This document shows positions 16,779 to 24,551 of a stretch of DNA of 28,342 nucleotides, in pieces. The position numbers and the translations under genes were made by a program. This DNA comes from JBBAEA01 sp041656175 (GTDB lineage: Bacteria > Myxococcota_A > Bradymonadia > UBA4248). Where the stretch lies: assembly GCA_041656175.1 (NCBI GenBank), contig JBBAEA010000030.1, forward strand, positions 1-28,342. The letters run 5' to 3'. The number at the start of each line of letters is the position of its first letter. Position 1 is the first letter of the stretch. Under the pieces are notes generated by a model. It was not told the DNA's origin and searched no databases. It was given only the letters and a program-made list of their open reading frames with translations.

Positions 16779-17333
16779 ATGGAAACACCTGGGATGATTT
16801 TAAGGCGCGAGAGAGAGGTACGAGGTTACTCGCTCAAACAAATCGCGGCTGTGACACGCATACCAGAAACATCGCTTGAAGCTATAGAAAACAACGAATT
16901 TGATGAATTCCCCGCAGAAGTCTTTGTGAAGGGTTTTTTGCGCAATTACGCGCGAGAGTTGCAAATAGCGAGCGACGATATCATGCAGGCTTACGACGCG
17001 ATGAAGCTGCAGAAAAGCCGAATGGCGGGTGAAGCTGTTTTACCAAGCCACAGCGAAGTAGTAGAACCTGCGGTGTACGAAAGCGATAGTGTGGCATTAG
17101 CGTTTGGAGAGGGGGAGCGAAGTAGCATGACACCCGAAACGGGCGGTCAGGGATTTCGTTTTGTGTATGTGTTAGTGGCCTTAATCGCCGTGGCAAGTAT
17201 TGCATTGTCGATGGCGTTCTCGGGAACAGGCGAAGCAGATGAAGGCGAGTTGCTCTTGCCTACGAACGCTGATGCGGCTGTGGAATCGCCGTTTTTAATC
17301 AGCAACACCTCCGATGGCTGGGAAGCTCCGTAA
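16779..17333 (+). CDS. RodZ-like helix-turn-helix membrane protein
   Basis: ATG at 16779 with GGAG five bases upstream; a TTG five codons earlier is less likely. Residues 5-75 form the RodZ/HTH_25 Cro-like domain (MILRREREVRGYSLKQIA, TSLEAIENNEFDEFP, FVKGFLRNYARELQI). A variable linker and one membrane helix follow at about 128-150 (VYVLVALIAVASIALSMAF), then a short tail of about 35 residues. RodZ links MreB filaments to the elongasome, but the typical periplasmic beta domain is missing. This is either a trimmed RodZ or a related membrane-tethered HTH protein. mreB is not in the window. Confidence 0.88.
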   Translation: METPGMILRREREVRGYSLKQIAAVTRIPETSLEAIENNEFDEFPAEVFVKGFLRNYARELQIASDDIMQAYDAMKLQKSRMAGEAVLPSHSEVVEPAVYESDSVALAFGEGERSSMTPETGGQGFRFVYVLVALIAVASIALSMAFSGTGEADEGELLLPTNADAAVESPFLISNTSDGWEAP

Positions 17334-17378
17334 ACGCTAAGCTTTTGGCTTCCAAGAAAGTGTGATCCTAAAACCTTA

Positions 17379-17404
17379 AGCTAGAATGTTCATTCTAGCT
17401 TTTG
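17379..17404 (+). terminator. Probable terminator after the RodZ-like gene
   Basis: AGCTAGAATG at 17379-17388 pairs with CATTCTAGCT at 17391-17400, followed by a short T tract. It lies 45 bp beyond the stop codon. Confidence 0.5.
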
Positions 17405-17780
17405 TCGCCTATTCGCTGCATTGAGTAGCTTTGCAAAGGCTGGATCTCGCAAGTAAGGCTTATGCTTTGCTAAACAGCATCTATAGCTCTTGCGTTTAAA
17501 AATCTTGTAGCGCGAGAATTATACCGTATCTATGTTCTATCCCCGCAATGCTGTTGATCAAATCAAGAGCAATACAGGGAGCGAGCAAGAGTGATAGGGC
17601 ATGAATTTTTTTGTGGCTATTTAAAATAGCTGCGTTGTTCACGTGTTGCGCATCGATTGTAATTGTATTTATTTTGGGATCGCAGTTTCGCAATAATTTT
17701 GCCAAATGGCTATGAATGCGCGCTAGTTTCGCTTGATGTAAAGAGAGCCAATCTATGATTATTTTTCAAGCTAGGAGACC
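17405..17780. other. Gap without a supported gene
   Basis: Short frames only, with no ribosome site or recognisable product. I see no RNA gene or clear repeat until the element beginning at 17781. Confidence 0.5.
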
Positions 17781-17890
17781 TTTGCACGGCAAGAAATTGT
17801 GAATATAATTTTACAAATTCGATACAGTCTTAAACAAAATGAGAACTTTTGTAGAGAAGCACAAGTTAACAATGCTAATTAAATAAGGCT
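17781..17890 (+). repeat. Family 3 AT-rich dispersed repeat, copy 1
   Basis: The segment from aattttacaaat at 17806 through tgctaattaaataag near 17888 recurs inverted at 26916-27003 at roughly 80 percent identity by eye. Its start, CTTTGCACGG at 17782-17791 with the following 30 bases, also matches 28082-28118. The inverted form CCGTGCAAAG is at 18004-18013, so this may be a short mobile element with inverted ends. Confidence 0.7.
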
Positions 17891-17957
17891 GGTGGTAGAT
17901 AAAATGACATTTTATTCGAAAAGCGCTTAAAAGACTGCTTTCTTTGGGGAAGGGGGG

Positions 17958-18007
17958 ACGGGGGGAAACATCTTTTCTTTGGCACAAAGAAAAGGGTTTC
18001 CCCCCGT
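17958..18007. repeat. Long hairpin, 21-bp stem
   Basis: ACGGGGGGAAAC at 17958-17969 pairs with GTTTCCCCCCGT at 17996-18007. Inside it, CTTTTCTTT at 17972-17980 pairs with AAAGAAAAG at 17986-17994 around the loop GGCAC. Such a stem is far stronger than expected by chance. From 18008 to the flavodoxin gene I see nothing else. Confidence 0.8.
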
Positions 18008-18235
18008 GCAAAGCTCTCACTAAGTTGATGCATCATAATTTTAGCAAAAGAGCGTATTGACGCGCTTGTGTGGCTTAGCTAGCTGCTTATCTTATAAAAA
18101 GCGCTATTGGCTAGCGCTACTCGGGCAGCGAGGAGTATACGATTGAATCGAAGTCTTCGTTTTTGAGCTCAATGATATCAAGCGCACTAGCGCAGAACTT
18201 TGCGTAGGTGTGTACAGCAGATTTGGAGATAGCAG

Positions 18236-18667
18236 ATGCTTAAGATTGGGATTGCCTATTGGTCGGGAACTGGGAACACAGAAATGATGGCAGAAGTGCT
18301 CGCCAAAAGCATTCGCGCTGAAGGGCTAGAGTGCGCGGTGGTCAATATTTCGACAGATAACTTCGATATTTCGTCATACGACGGTCTGCTTTTTGGCTGT
18401 CCAGCGCGCGGCGCCGACGTTTTAGAGGAAGATGAATTTGAGCCGTTTTTCTCGGCACTAGAACCCAAACTTAAGGGCAGAAAGATCGCGTTATTCGGCT
18501 CCTACGCTTGGGAAGAAGGCGATTGGATGCGAGACTGGGAAGCGCGTGTTAAGGAAATAGGCGCCCTTCTTATCGGTTCATGGATTCAATATGAAGCACC
18601 AGACGAAGATGGTATAGAACTCGGCCAAGAGCTTGCGAAAAAGTATGTGGCTGCGCTTCGTGCGTAA
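18236..18667 (+). CDS. Flavodoxin
   Basis: Short-chain flavodoxin of 143 aa, a soluble FMN protein that replaces ferredoxin as a low-potential electron carrier. The phosphate loop SGTGNTE is at residues 10-16. The 60s loop CPARGADVLEEDEFEPFF and the 90s loop FGSYAWEEGDWMRDWE match the clostridial-type pattern, in which the motif is usually GCPAMGDE and GSYGWGDGEWM. The ATG has GGAGA at the right distance. It is monocistronic. The redox partner is unknown; the HdrD-like protein at 9394 is a distant candidate only by theme. Confidence 0.95.
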   Translation: MLKIGIAYWSGTGNTEMMAEVLAKSIRAEGLECAVVNISTDNFDISSYDGLLFGCPARGADVLEEDEFEPFFSALEPKLKGRKIALFGSYAWEEGDWMRDWEARVKEIGALLIGSWIQYEAPDEDGIELGQELAKKYVAALRA

Positions 18668-18810
18668 TGTATGCGGCTAAAACGAGTCATTCGGCTTCAA
18701 AGTGCGTTCTTGCAGTAGTACTGTAGCAAAGCGGCAAGCATATGGTCTCAGAAGTGATATTAATCGCGCGAGCTGCGTCGTAAGCGGGGGGTAGCGCAAG
18801 ATCACCTAAA

Positions 18811-18960
18811 GAATTCGCTTAGTGACGCATTTTGTGCGGTGGTTAAGCGTTTAGCGCAAACACCGCACAAAATAAAGCGGAACTTAGCGAATTTTTTGGG
18901 AAGCTTGCGCGTAGGGGGGCTTGCCCCCCAACAAATAAAAAACAAGAGTAAAGCGAAGGA
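18811..18960. repeat. Family 2 palindromic repeat, copy 2, plus family 1 end
   Basis: The palindrome 18814-18891 has the perfect inner stem ATTTTGTGCGGTG (18829-18841) with CACCGCACAAAAT (18861-18873) and the outer stem TTCGCTTAGT with ACTTAGCGAA. It is the inverted counterpart of 3336-3415. GGGGGGC-tt-GCCCCCC at 18914-18929 and the following AT-rich tail resemble the end of family 1. The gap 18668-18980 holds nothing else. Confidence 0.85.
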
Positions 18961-18980
18961 ACTTTGTATTTTATTCAATA

Positions 18981-20297
18981 TTATAAGAGTATTCCCGTAA
19001 GTAGTGCGCTCGAAATGCTAAAATAGAGAATAACGCCCGTAACGTCTGCAAGGGTTGCGACAAAGGGTGCGGAAGCGGTGGCGGGGTCGATGCGGAAAAA
19101 CCTAAGAATAAAGGGAAGCATGGAGCCGAACATGGAGCCGCAAAGGACGCAGAGCATGATGCTGAGGCATATGACTATGGCGAGTATGAGGTAGTAGTCT
19201 GTGTAGCTTGCGTCGAAATAGGCGGCGAGTACGACGCGAAGTAAGCCGAGGATGCCGAGGGTGACGCCGAGCATGGAGCCGACGATGAGTTCGCGGCGAA
19301 AGACTTTGAGTACGTCGCGTAGACGGAGTTCGTCGAGTGCCATGGCGCGTGTGATGAGTGTCGCGGCTTGGGAGCCAGAGTTTCCGCCTGTGGAGATGAT
19401 GAGCGGGACGTAGATGGATAGGACGACGGCGCGTGCCATGGCGTCTTCGTAGTATCCCATGGCTTTGGTGGTAAATAGGGAGCCGAAAAAAAGTATGACT
19501 AGCCAGCCAGCGCGTTTTGCGTAAAGGGAGAATACGGAGGTTTGGAAATACGGCTCATCGAGTGCGGCCATACCACCGAATTTTTGGATGTCCTCTGTGG
19601 CCTCTTCTTGAACGACGTCAACGATGTCGTCGACGGTGATGATACCCTTCATGACGTTGTTGTCATCGACAACGGGCAGGGCGATAAGGTCTTCGCGAGC
19701 AAAGATAATGGCGACAGATTCTTGGTCTTCGTTTTCGTTGATGGTCACGAGATCGGTGACCATGTGATCTCGAATGAGGGCGCAACCGTTGAGGCGAAAG
19801 AGGTCGGCGAAGGTGATAACACCTTTGAGTTGCTGCTTTGCGTCAAGGACGTAGCAGTAATACATGGTTTCGAGGTCTTCAAGCATCTGTCGGCGCAAGT
19901 AAGCGATAGCCTCGTCGACGGTCATTTCGATGCGTAGTCGCGCAAATCGTGGGCTCATGAGCCCGCCAGCGGCGTCTTCGGCGTAGGCCAAAAGTGCGCT
20001 TATTTCCCGGCGCGTCCGTTCGGGGAGCACGTTGAGTATCCCCTCCTTAAGGGCCGACTCGTCGGTATTTTGCAAAAGGTCGGCGACGTCGTCGGGGGGC
20101 AGAGTGCGCACCCAGAGCTTTCGCTCCTTTTCCGGCAGTATCCCTAAAAGTTCTGATTGGTCGACAGAACTCAAACTCAAAAAAAAGTCTTCCGCCTCAC
20201 CTCGTTCAAGCTGCGCAAACCACTCCGCACGCTCCATACCGTGGATTGTCGGCCAGAGTTCCCACAATTCATCCGCAACAATACGCTCTTTTTCCAT
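18981..20297 (-). CDS. mgtE: Magnesium transporter MgtE
   Basis: Inner-membrane Mg2+ channel gated by cytoplasmic Mg2+ sensing. I start at the ATG at 20297, which follows GAGGTG at the right spacing; two upstream in-frame ATGs add up to 11 residues. In the 438-aa frame the MgtE N domain is at about 25-110, two CBS domains are at about 114-170 and 178-232, and the membrane domain starts near 265. The pore signature PLIISTGGNSGSQAATL is at 298-314 and the conserved pore Asp is in ATLADVTGV near 418. Codons here are rich in C-ending forms relative to neighbours, which suggests high expression or a different history. It is monocistronic, with an AT-rich hairpin and T run in its leader. Confidence 0.96.
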   Translation of the reverse strand: MEKERIVADELWELWPTIHGMERAEWFAQLERGEAEDFFLSLSSVDQSELLGILPEKERKLWVRTLPPDDVADLLQNTDESALKEGILNVLPERTRREISALLAYAEDAAGGLMSPRFARLRIEMTVDEAIAYLRRQMLEDLETMYYCYVLDAKQQLKGVITFADLFRLNGCALIRDHMVTDLVTINENEDQESVAIIFAREDLIALPVVDDNNVMKGIITVDDIVDVVQEEATEDIQKFGGMAALDEPYFQTSVFSLYAKRAGWLVILFFGSLFTTKAMGYYEDAMARAVVLSIYVPLIISTGGNSGSQAATLITRAMALDELRLRDVLKVFRRELIVGSMLGVTLGILGLLRVVLAAYFDASYTDYYLILAIVICLSIMLCVLCGSMFGSMLPFILRFFRIDPATASAPFVATLADVTGVILYFSISSALLTGILL

Positions 20298-20321
20298 TTT
20301 CACCTCAATCGTCATAGCAAT

Positions 20322-20346
20322 AAAAAACAAATAAACTTTTTATTTG
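20322..20346 (-). promoter_or_regulatory. Hairpin plus T run in the mgtE leader
   Basis: On the minus strand, CAAATAAA-aag-TTTATTTG is followed by six T, about 25 bases before the chosen ATG. It has terminator-like form but an AT-rich weak stem; an attenuator is possible but unproven. Confidence 0.35.
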
Positions 20347-20631
20347 CTACATAAAAGAGGCGCAAAATTCTGTCCTTTACAACAAACAGCTAATTTCATA
20401 TTCTTCCTCTCTAGGGCGAGGAAGAGCGAGACTTCCCCGACGACTAGTATTTAATCATAAAATGACACTGCTTACCCAGTGGGTCGTCCATAGTAATCCT
20501 CAAAAAAAACCTTCCCCCCCGCTACCCGCGCTGCACACTAGCGCTAAATGTTGCCAAATGCAAGGTCTAATGATCGCGCTTTGACGCTCTCAAAAAGCTG
20601 CGAGCTATGGCTGGGCGCTTCCCCTAGAGAT
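20347..20631. other. Intergenic, mgtE upstream region
   Basis: No supported gene. It should hold the mgtE promoter, but I cannot pick convincing boxes. Confidence 0.4.
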
Positions 20632-20807
20632 ACTCTGATTCATGCGAGATTTATCTTATTTATTTTTGTGGGGGAAGTCTCCCCCTACGCCGCAACCCCG
20701 CGCTGTGCGCGGGTTTGCGTCTACCCCCTCCGCGGGGACACCCCGCGACGCCCCGTCCAGGTTTTGGCCACCATAGAGCTTTGCGCTTGCCCTAGAGCGC
20801 AAGTCCT
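20632..20807 (+). repeat. Dispersed hairpin repeat, family 1, copy E
   Basis: The most complete copy. It begins TACTCTGATTCAT and runs through GGGGGAAGTCTCCCCC at 20670-20685, CCCGCGC-tgt-GCGCGGG at 20697-20713 and CGCGGGG-aca-CCCCGCG at 20731-20747, ending with tttgcgcttgccctagag. The left end matches the outer ends of copies A and C. Confidence 0.92.
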
Positions 20808-20851
20808 TAGCAGGATTTGGGGCAGTAGCTCCAAAAATAAATCGGATTTTC
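20805..20851 (+). repeat. Direct repeat, unit 1
   Basis: CCTTAGCAGGATTTGGGGC, then agct, ccaaaaataaatc and gatttt. It recurs nearly unchanged at 20998-21043. Its tail AAATAAATCGGATT resembles the outer end motif of family 1. Confidence 0.8.
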
Positions 20852-20874
20852 CTTAAGAATGCTCTGATTAATGC

Positions 20875-20935
20875 AAAAACAGTAGGGGGTAGCATTCAAA
20901 GCTGTCCTTAATTAAAACAACGAAAGTCAAGCGAG
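20875..20935 (+). repeat. Second copy of the 3478-3537 repeat
   Basis: Shares aaaaacagtagg, an AGC/GCT pair, and cttaattaaaacaac with aaagtca. The palindrome that is perfect at 3493-3509 is degraded here. Confidence 0.6.
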
Positions 20936-20997
20936 TTTTCAAAATAAAGTCAATAAAATCAAGGCAGTACGCAAAAATGGGTTCTAAGGGCGATAGC

Positions 20998-21043
20998 CCT
21001 TAGCAGGATTTGGGGCGGAGCCCCAAAAATAAATCAGATTTTC
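20998..21043 (+). repeat. Direct repeat, unit 2
   Basis: Same sequence as 20805-20851, with the hairpin GGGGC-gga-GCCCC at 21012-21024 intact. Together with copy E and the element at 20875, almost all of 20632-21043 is repeat-derived. From 21044 to 21189 lies the leader of the next gene. Confidence 0.8.
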
Positions 21044-21189
21044 TATATACTAACGCTGTCTATCTGCGACACACAAGATTGCACTTGCAATTTACATTTG
21101 GATCCACGATCATGGAATGGAGCTAGTATAGACTTTGCTGTGACGCGATGCGTCAGCAGGGGCTCCTAAATCAATGAAGCGTGGATGTC

Positions 21190-24100
21190 ATGGATTGTGC
21201 ATATCGTCGTATTATTGTTTTAGCGTCATATGTAGTTATAGCTATTACAGTACTTGCTTGCCTAGAGCCCATAAAAATTGAGCGCGAGGAGCGCGAGCGT
21301 GAGAGCTTTGGGGAGGAGGTGTATAATATTTTATATGACAACACCGTGCGCAGTCCCGATAAAGCTGAAGTAAGGGCACGAGTTTTTGAAAACTACAAGG
21401 CAGATTTTATAGACGCTGTCAATGATACTTTACCATCTGAAGAGCTTGATGCGGTAAACGAAGTTTTTAAAAACATTGTTCCCTTGTATGAATCTAAGCT
21501 TTATCAGGGGATGTTAAGGAAGATCGCAGTAGTTGTTGGCGAATTTCGCAATTCCGCTGATGCAATAAAGGCGTATACTTTTATCGATGCCAAACCGAGT
21601 AACATTGCGCAGCCAGAGCGTGGGTATTTTTTAGCACATGTTTTTAATTATCCTAAGTTTAGCGAATTGAGTCATAGTTTATTAGAACTATTACTCAAAA
21701 ATAGTACAACGAAGTACAATGCTAGCAATCAGCTTATCAAGGCGTTATCTATAGAATTCTCCGATCTTGAAGCTCTAGATTCTAAGTCGTTTCTTTATAC
21801 ACTACTCGATCGTCTGCTTGATGAAGATCCGGATTTTGCCCCCAGCGAGGGTCCCTGGGAGCGCAATGACGTTGTACGCATAGATAAGCGTGGGATGCCG
21901 CTTATCAATCCGCTTGACGATGAGTGGGTGTATTTACCCTTTATCGATGCCAATAATGATGGACTCGCCGATTTTGATCAGTTTGGCTATTTTAAGCTTA
22001 GAAACGGCACAACGCTCTCACCTTTTGATGCGAATGCGAAAGAGAATTCTTATTTAAGGATCAATGAGCTAGGTCGTATTGCGAAGAACGATCATGAGGT
22101 TTTTCAGTATTTTGATATACACCAAACGCCACTTGCGTACTTGATCCGCGAGAGCGACGCGTTGCTAAAAGATGAAACCCTAGACGACGCCCAGCGAGCT
22201 ACACATAAGTTGCTTCAATCTGGCAAAGAGCATAGCGACAAGTTCGGAACGTATATGGGCTTTAGTGAAAACTCGCCCTTGTATAAGCTATTACACGGCT
22301 TACTTCAGATTGCCGACAACGATGAGATCGGTCCAGCACTAGAGACGCTTATTATATTGTTAAGGGAGCACCCAGAGAACATAGCCGCGCTGATCCACGA
22401 TCTCGATCAAATTATAGATATTATTGAGCGCCTTGACCCCGACATTAAGCTTAACAACAATCTCATCGATGAGCTCTTGCCGTTATTGCTAGAGCTTGCC
22501 GAGAGCCCGGGTCTTCTTGAAGAGCTTTTGCTGGCACTCAACGAGCCGCTTTCGCAAAAGATTGCCGATGGGATAGCGCGTTTAGCGCGGATTCGCAAAG
22601 ACTTTATTGTTGTAGAACCGAATAGCGCCTATGAAACGTGCTTCCAGCAATGTAATGAGCAATACGAAATTGGTACGATGCAACGCTACGACTGCATACA
22701 GACTTGCCCCATTGATGACGTTATTGGTAAGGAACTGGTAGATCATCATGCGCCCGAATCCGCGAGCAATCGTTCTATTTTTCAGCGCGTAGCAGCGTTG
22801 ATGTGGGAGACCTCGGAGGCGACGTACTACTCGAAGGTCGAGATGCTCATTGTTCAAGGTAAAGACATTAGTGCTTTTGGCGCTGGCCTTGGCAACCTCA
22901 TGGAACTCGAAAACCTCGCCATGCTCTACCTTCACACGTTTACGGGGGATATGCACCTGATTAATCACATCAACCCTGATATTGTGAAGTTGGCAGAACC
23001 GCTTGGTATTGACGATGATTCGGTGGCAGGAGTGTTTTCTTGGGTAGTTGCACAGGTGTTTAGGATCAAACTCTCAATTTCTCCAAAGACCGATGAAGTA
23101 ACGCGTTTTTTCAACCTTACAGAGCTTGAGTCGAATAATGAAAATTACAGCTTTAGCATCAATGTTGCGCGCTGTAATTCGGGGAGAAAGTGTATTGAAG
23201 CCAACGCTGATACGCTGTTAGCGATTGAAGCGGTGGGCTTAGTCGATGCACTACATCCAGTGATTTCGGTTTTTAATCGCCACAAAAAAACGGCGCTATT
23301 TCCCAAAATGGCAGCGCTTTTGTATGAACACTACCCATCGGGTAGCTTTATCGATCGCTACGAAGATGGGAGCCCCTTACCCCTTCACGCAGACAACTAC
23401 AGAGCTATAGAGCCACTGCTTATTGAAATAATGGATAAAACTACGATTATCGAATCTGTTGGGGATTTTTTTGATGGCTATAGCAATATCGTTTTGAGTG
23501 ATGGGACGAAGATTTTAAATCGTATCTCTAGCTTTTTACGCTTCTTGCTAACACCAGACCCTTTGCTACGCAATTCGGAGGGAAGCAAGAGCACGACGGA
23601 TCCACAGGGGCAAATCATAACGCCACTTTCACCAGCATACTTGGTGATCGATCCCATACGTGAGATTGTCGATCTTTGGGATCAAGATCCAACGCTAAAG
23701 CAAGAACTCAAAAGCGCTATCAGCGGCATTGTACGCGTAACCATAAAGACTGAAAAGACGAGTGACGGCGTTGTACGTTTTAAGAAGCCCGCAGGCATCA
23801 AAATTGCGGCAACAGCACTACAAGTCGTATGGGAGCAATTCATTCACGAGAGCACAGCTGAGAAACGCCGAGCTTGGATTTATGATGAGGCCATACCCGA
23901 GATGCGGCGCTTCATAACGGGACGCTTACTTTACGCGTTTTTTGAGCTTATGTCACAGCTCGACAAAGATCCTGAGGCGCTTCGCGGCATTCGTGAATTT
24001 TCACTCTACGCTATGGAGTCCGGCTCTGCCGCGCCCGAGCACCTGACACTTTTTGTTTACAACCTGCTTACACTGGCTTATCACCCCAGTGTTTTGGTGG

Positions 24101-24501
24101 ATTTGGCTAAATTTTTAGCCTACCCCATCGATCCAGACCGCATATGGCGCACTGAGGGTTACACCGAGTTATCCTTTGTTTTAACCATCGTAAAGTGTGT
24201 CAACGCCTTCAATCGCGTAGATCCAGATGCTGTATTCAATCGATTCTTCTACCGCCTCTTCCAAAGTAAAACCCAGCCACAAGCCAACATCGTACGCCTC
24301 CTCAACGTCGCCAAGGCGATGTTGCGCCAAATTCCAGGAGAGCATGAGCGGATGAGCGTTGCGGACCAAGCCATGTTCTTTGATTTTGTCTACGACTTTT
24401 TTATGGACGATGATCGCGGTATTGAACGTATCTATAAGGTTATTGAGTTCACGGTATGGGGCACAGCAGGACGCCCCGCCGACTGGGTGCAGCCAGATTA
24501 G
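21190..24501 (+). CDS. Very large lipoprotein, unknown family
   Basis: ATG at 21190 (a GTG three codons earlier is also open); 1103 aa. A hydrophobic leader ending VLAC is a lipobox, so the protein is likely anchored in the outer membrane or periplasm. Most of the rest is predicted helical with Leu/Asp/Glu-rich segments. In the GTG frame, DANNDGLADFDQFG at about 258-271 is an EF-hand-like calcium loop. A twin CX3C motif is at residues 487/491 and 505/509 with 13 residues between the pairs, which suggests a disulfide-tied helical hairpin. Another pair, CNSGRKC, lies further on. I do not recognise the family. The next gene, 50 bp downstream, is a FadL-type outer-membrane barrel, so a joint role in lipid or hydrophobic substrate handling is a fair inference. 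Confidence 0.9.
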   Translation: MDCAYRRIIVLASYVVIAITVLACLEPIKIEREERERESFGEEVYNILYDNTVRSPDKAEVRARVFENYKADFIDAVNDTLPSEELDAVNEVFKNIVPLYESKLYQGMLRKIAVVVGEFRNSADAIKAYTFIDAKPSNIAQPERGYFLAHVFNYPKFSELSHSLLELLLKNSTTKYNASNQLIKALSIEFSDLEALDSKSFLYTLLDRLLDEDPDFAPSEGPWERNDVVRIDKRGMPLINPLDDEWVYLPFIDANNDGLADFDQFGYFKLRNGTTLSPFDANAKENSYLRINELGRIAKNDHEVFQYFDIHQTPLAYLIRESDALLKDETLDDAQRATHKLLQSGKEHSDKFGTYMGFSENSPLYKLLHGLLQIADNDEIGPALETLIILLREHPENIAALIHDLDQIIDIIERLDPDIKLNNNLIDELLPLLLELAESPGLLEELLLALNEPLSQKIADGIARLARIRKDFIVVEPNSAYETCFQQCNEQYEIGTMQRYDCIQTCPIDDVIGKELVDHHAPESASNRSIFQRVAALMWETSEATYYSKVEMLIVQGKDISAFGAGLGNLMELENLAMLYLHTFTGDMHLINHINPDIVKLAEPLGIDDDSVAGVFSWVVAQVFRIKLSISPKTDEVTRFFNLTELESNNENYSFSINVARCNSGRKCIEANADTLLAIEAVGLVDALHPVISVFNRHKKTALFPKMAALLYEHYPSGSFIDRYEDGSPLPLHADNYRAIEPLLIEIMDKTTIIESVGDFFDGYSNIVLSDGTKILNRISSFLRFLLTPDPLLRNSEGSKSTTDPQGQIITPLSPAYLVIDPIREIVDLWDQDPTLKQELKSAISGIVRVTIKTEKTSDGVVRFKKPAGIKIAATALQVVWEQFIHESTAEKRRAWIYDEAIPEMRRFITGRLLYAFFELMSQLDKDPEALRGIREFSLYAMESGSAAPEHLTLFVYNLLTLAYHPSVLVDLAKFLAYPIDPDRIWRTEGYTELSFVLTIVKCVNAFNRVDPDAVFNRFFYRLFQSKTQPQANIVRLLNVAKAMLRQIPGEHERMSVADQAMFFDFVYDFFMDDDRGIERIYKVIEFTVWGTAGRPADWVQPD

Positions 24502-24551
24502 CTTAGAGCACAAAATTATTATACCTATCATTCTCGTGAGTGTGGCCATCC

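Noticed and set aside
17496..17705. 69-aa minus-strand frame
   Set aside because: No ribosome site, unremarkable composition, and no recognisable motif.
19542..19937. 131-aa plus-strand frame inside mgtE
   Set aside because: Antisense to well-conserved CBS domain sequence; produced by the codon bias of mgtE.
20548..20856. 102-aa reading frame across repeat copy E
   Set aside because: It reads the dispersed repeat, has no ribosome site, and matching frames appear only where other copies occur.
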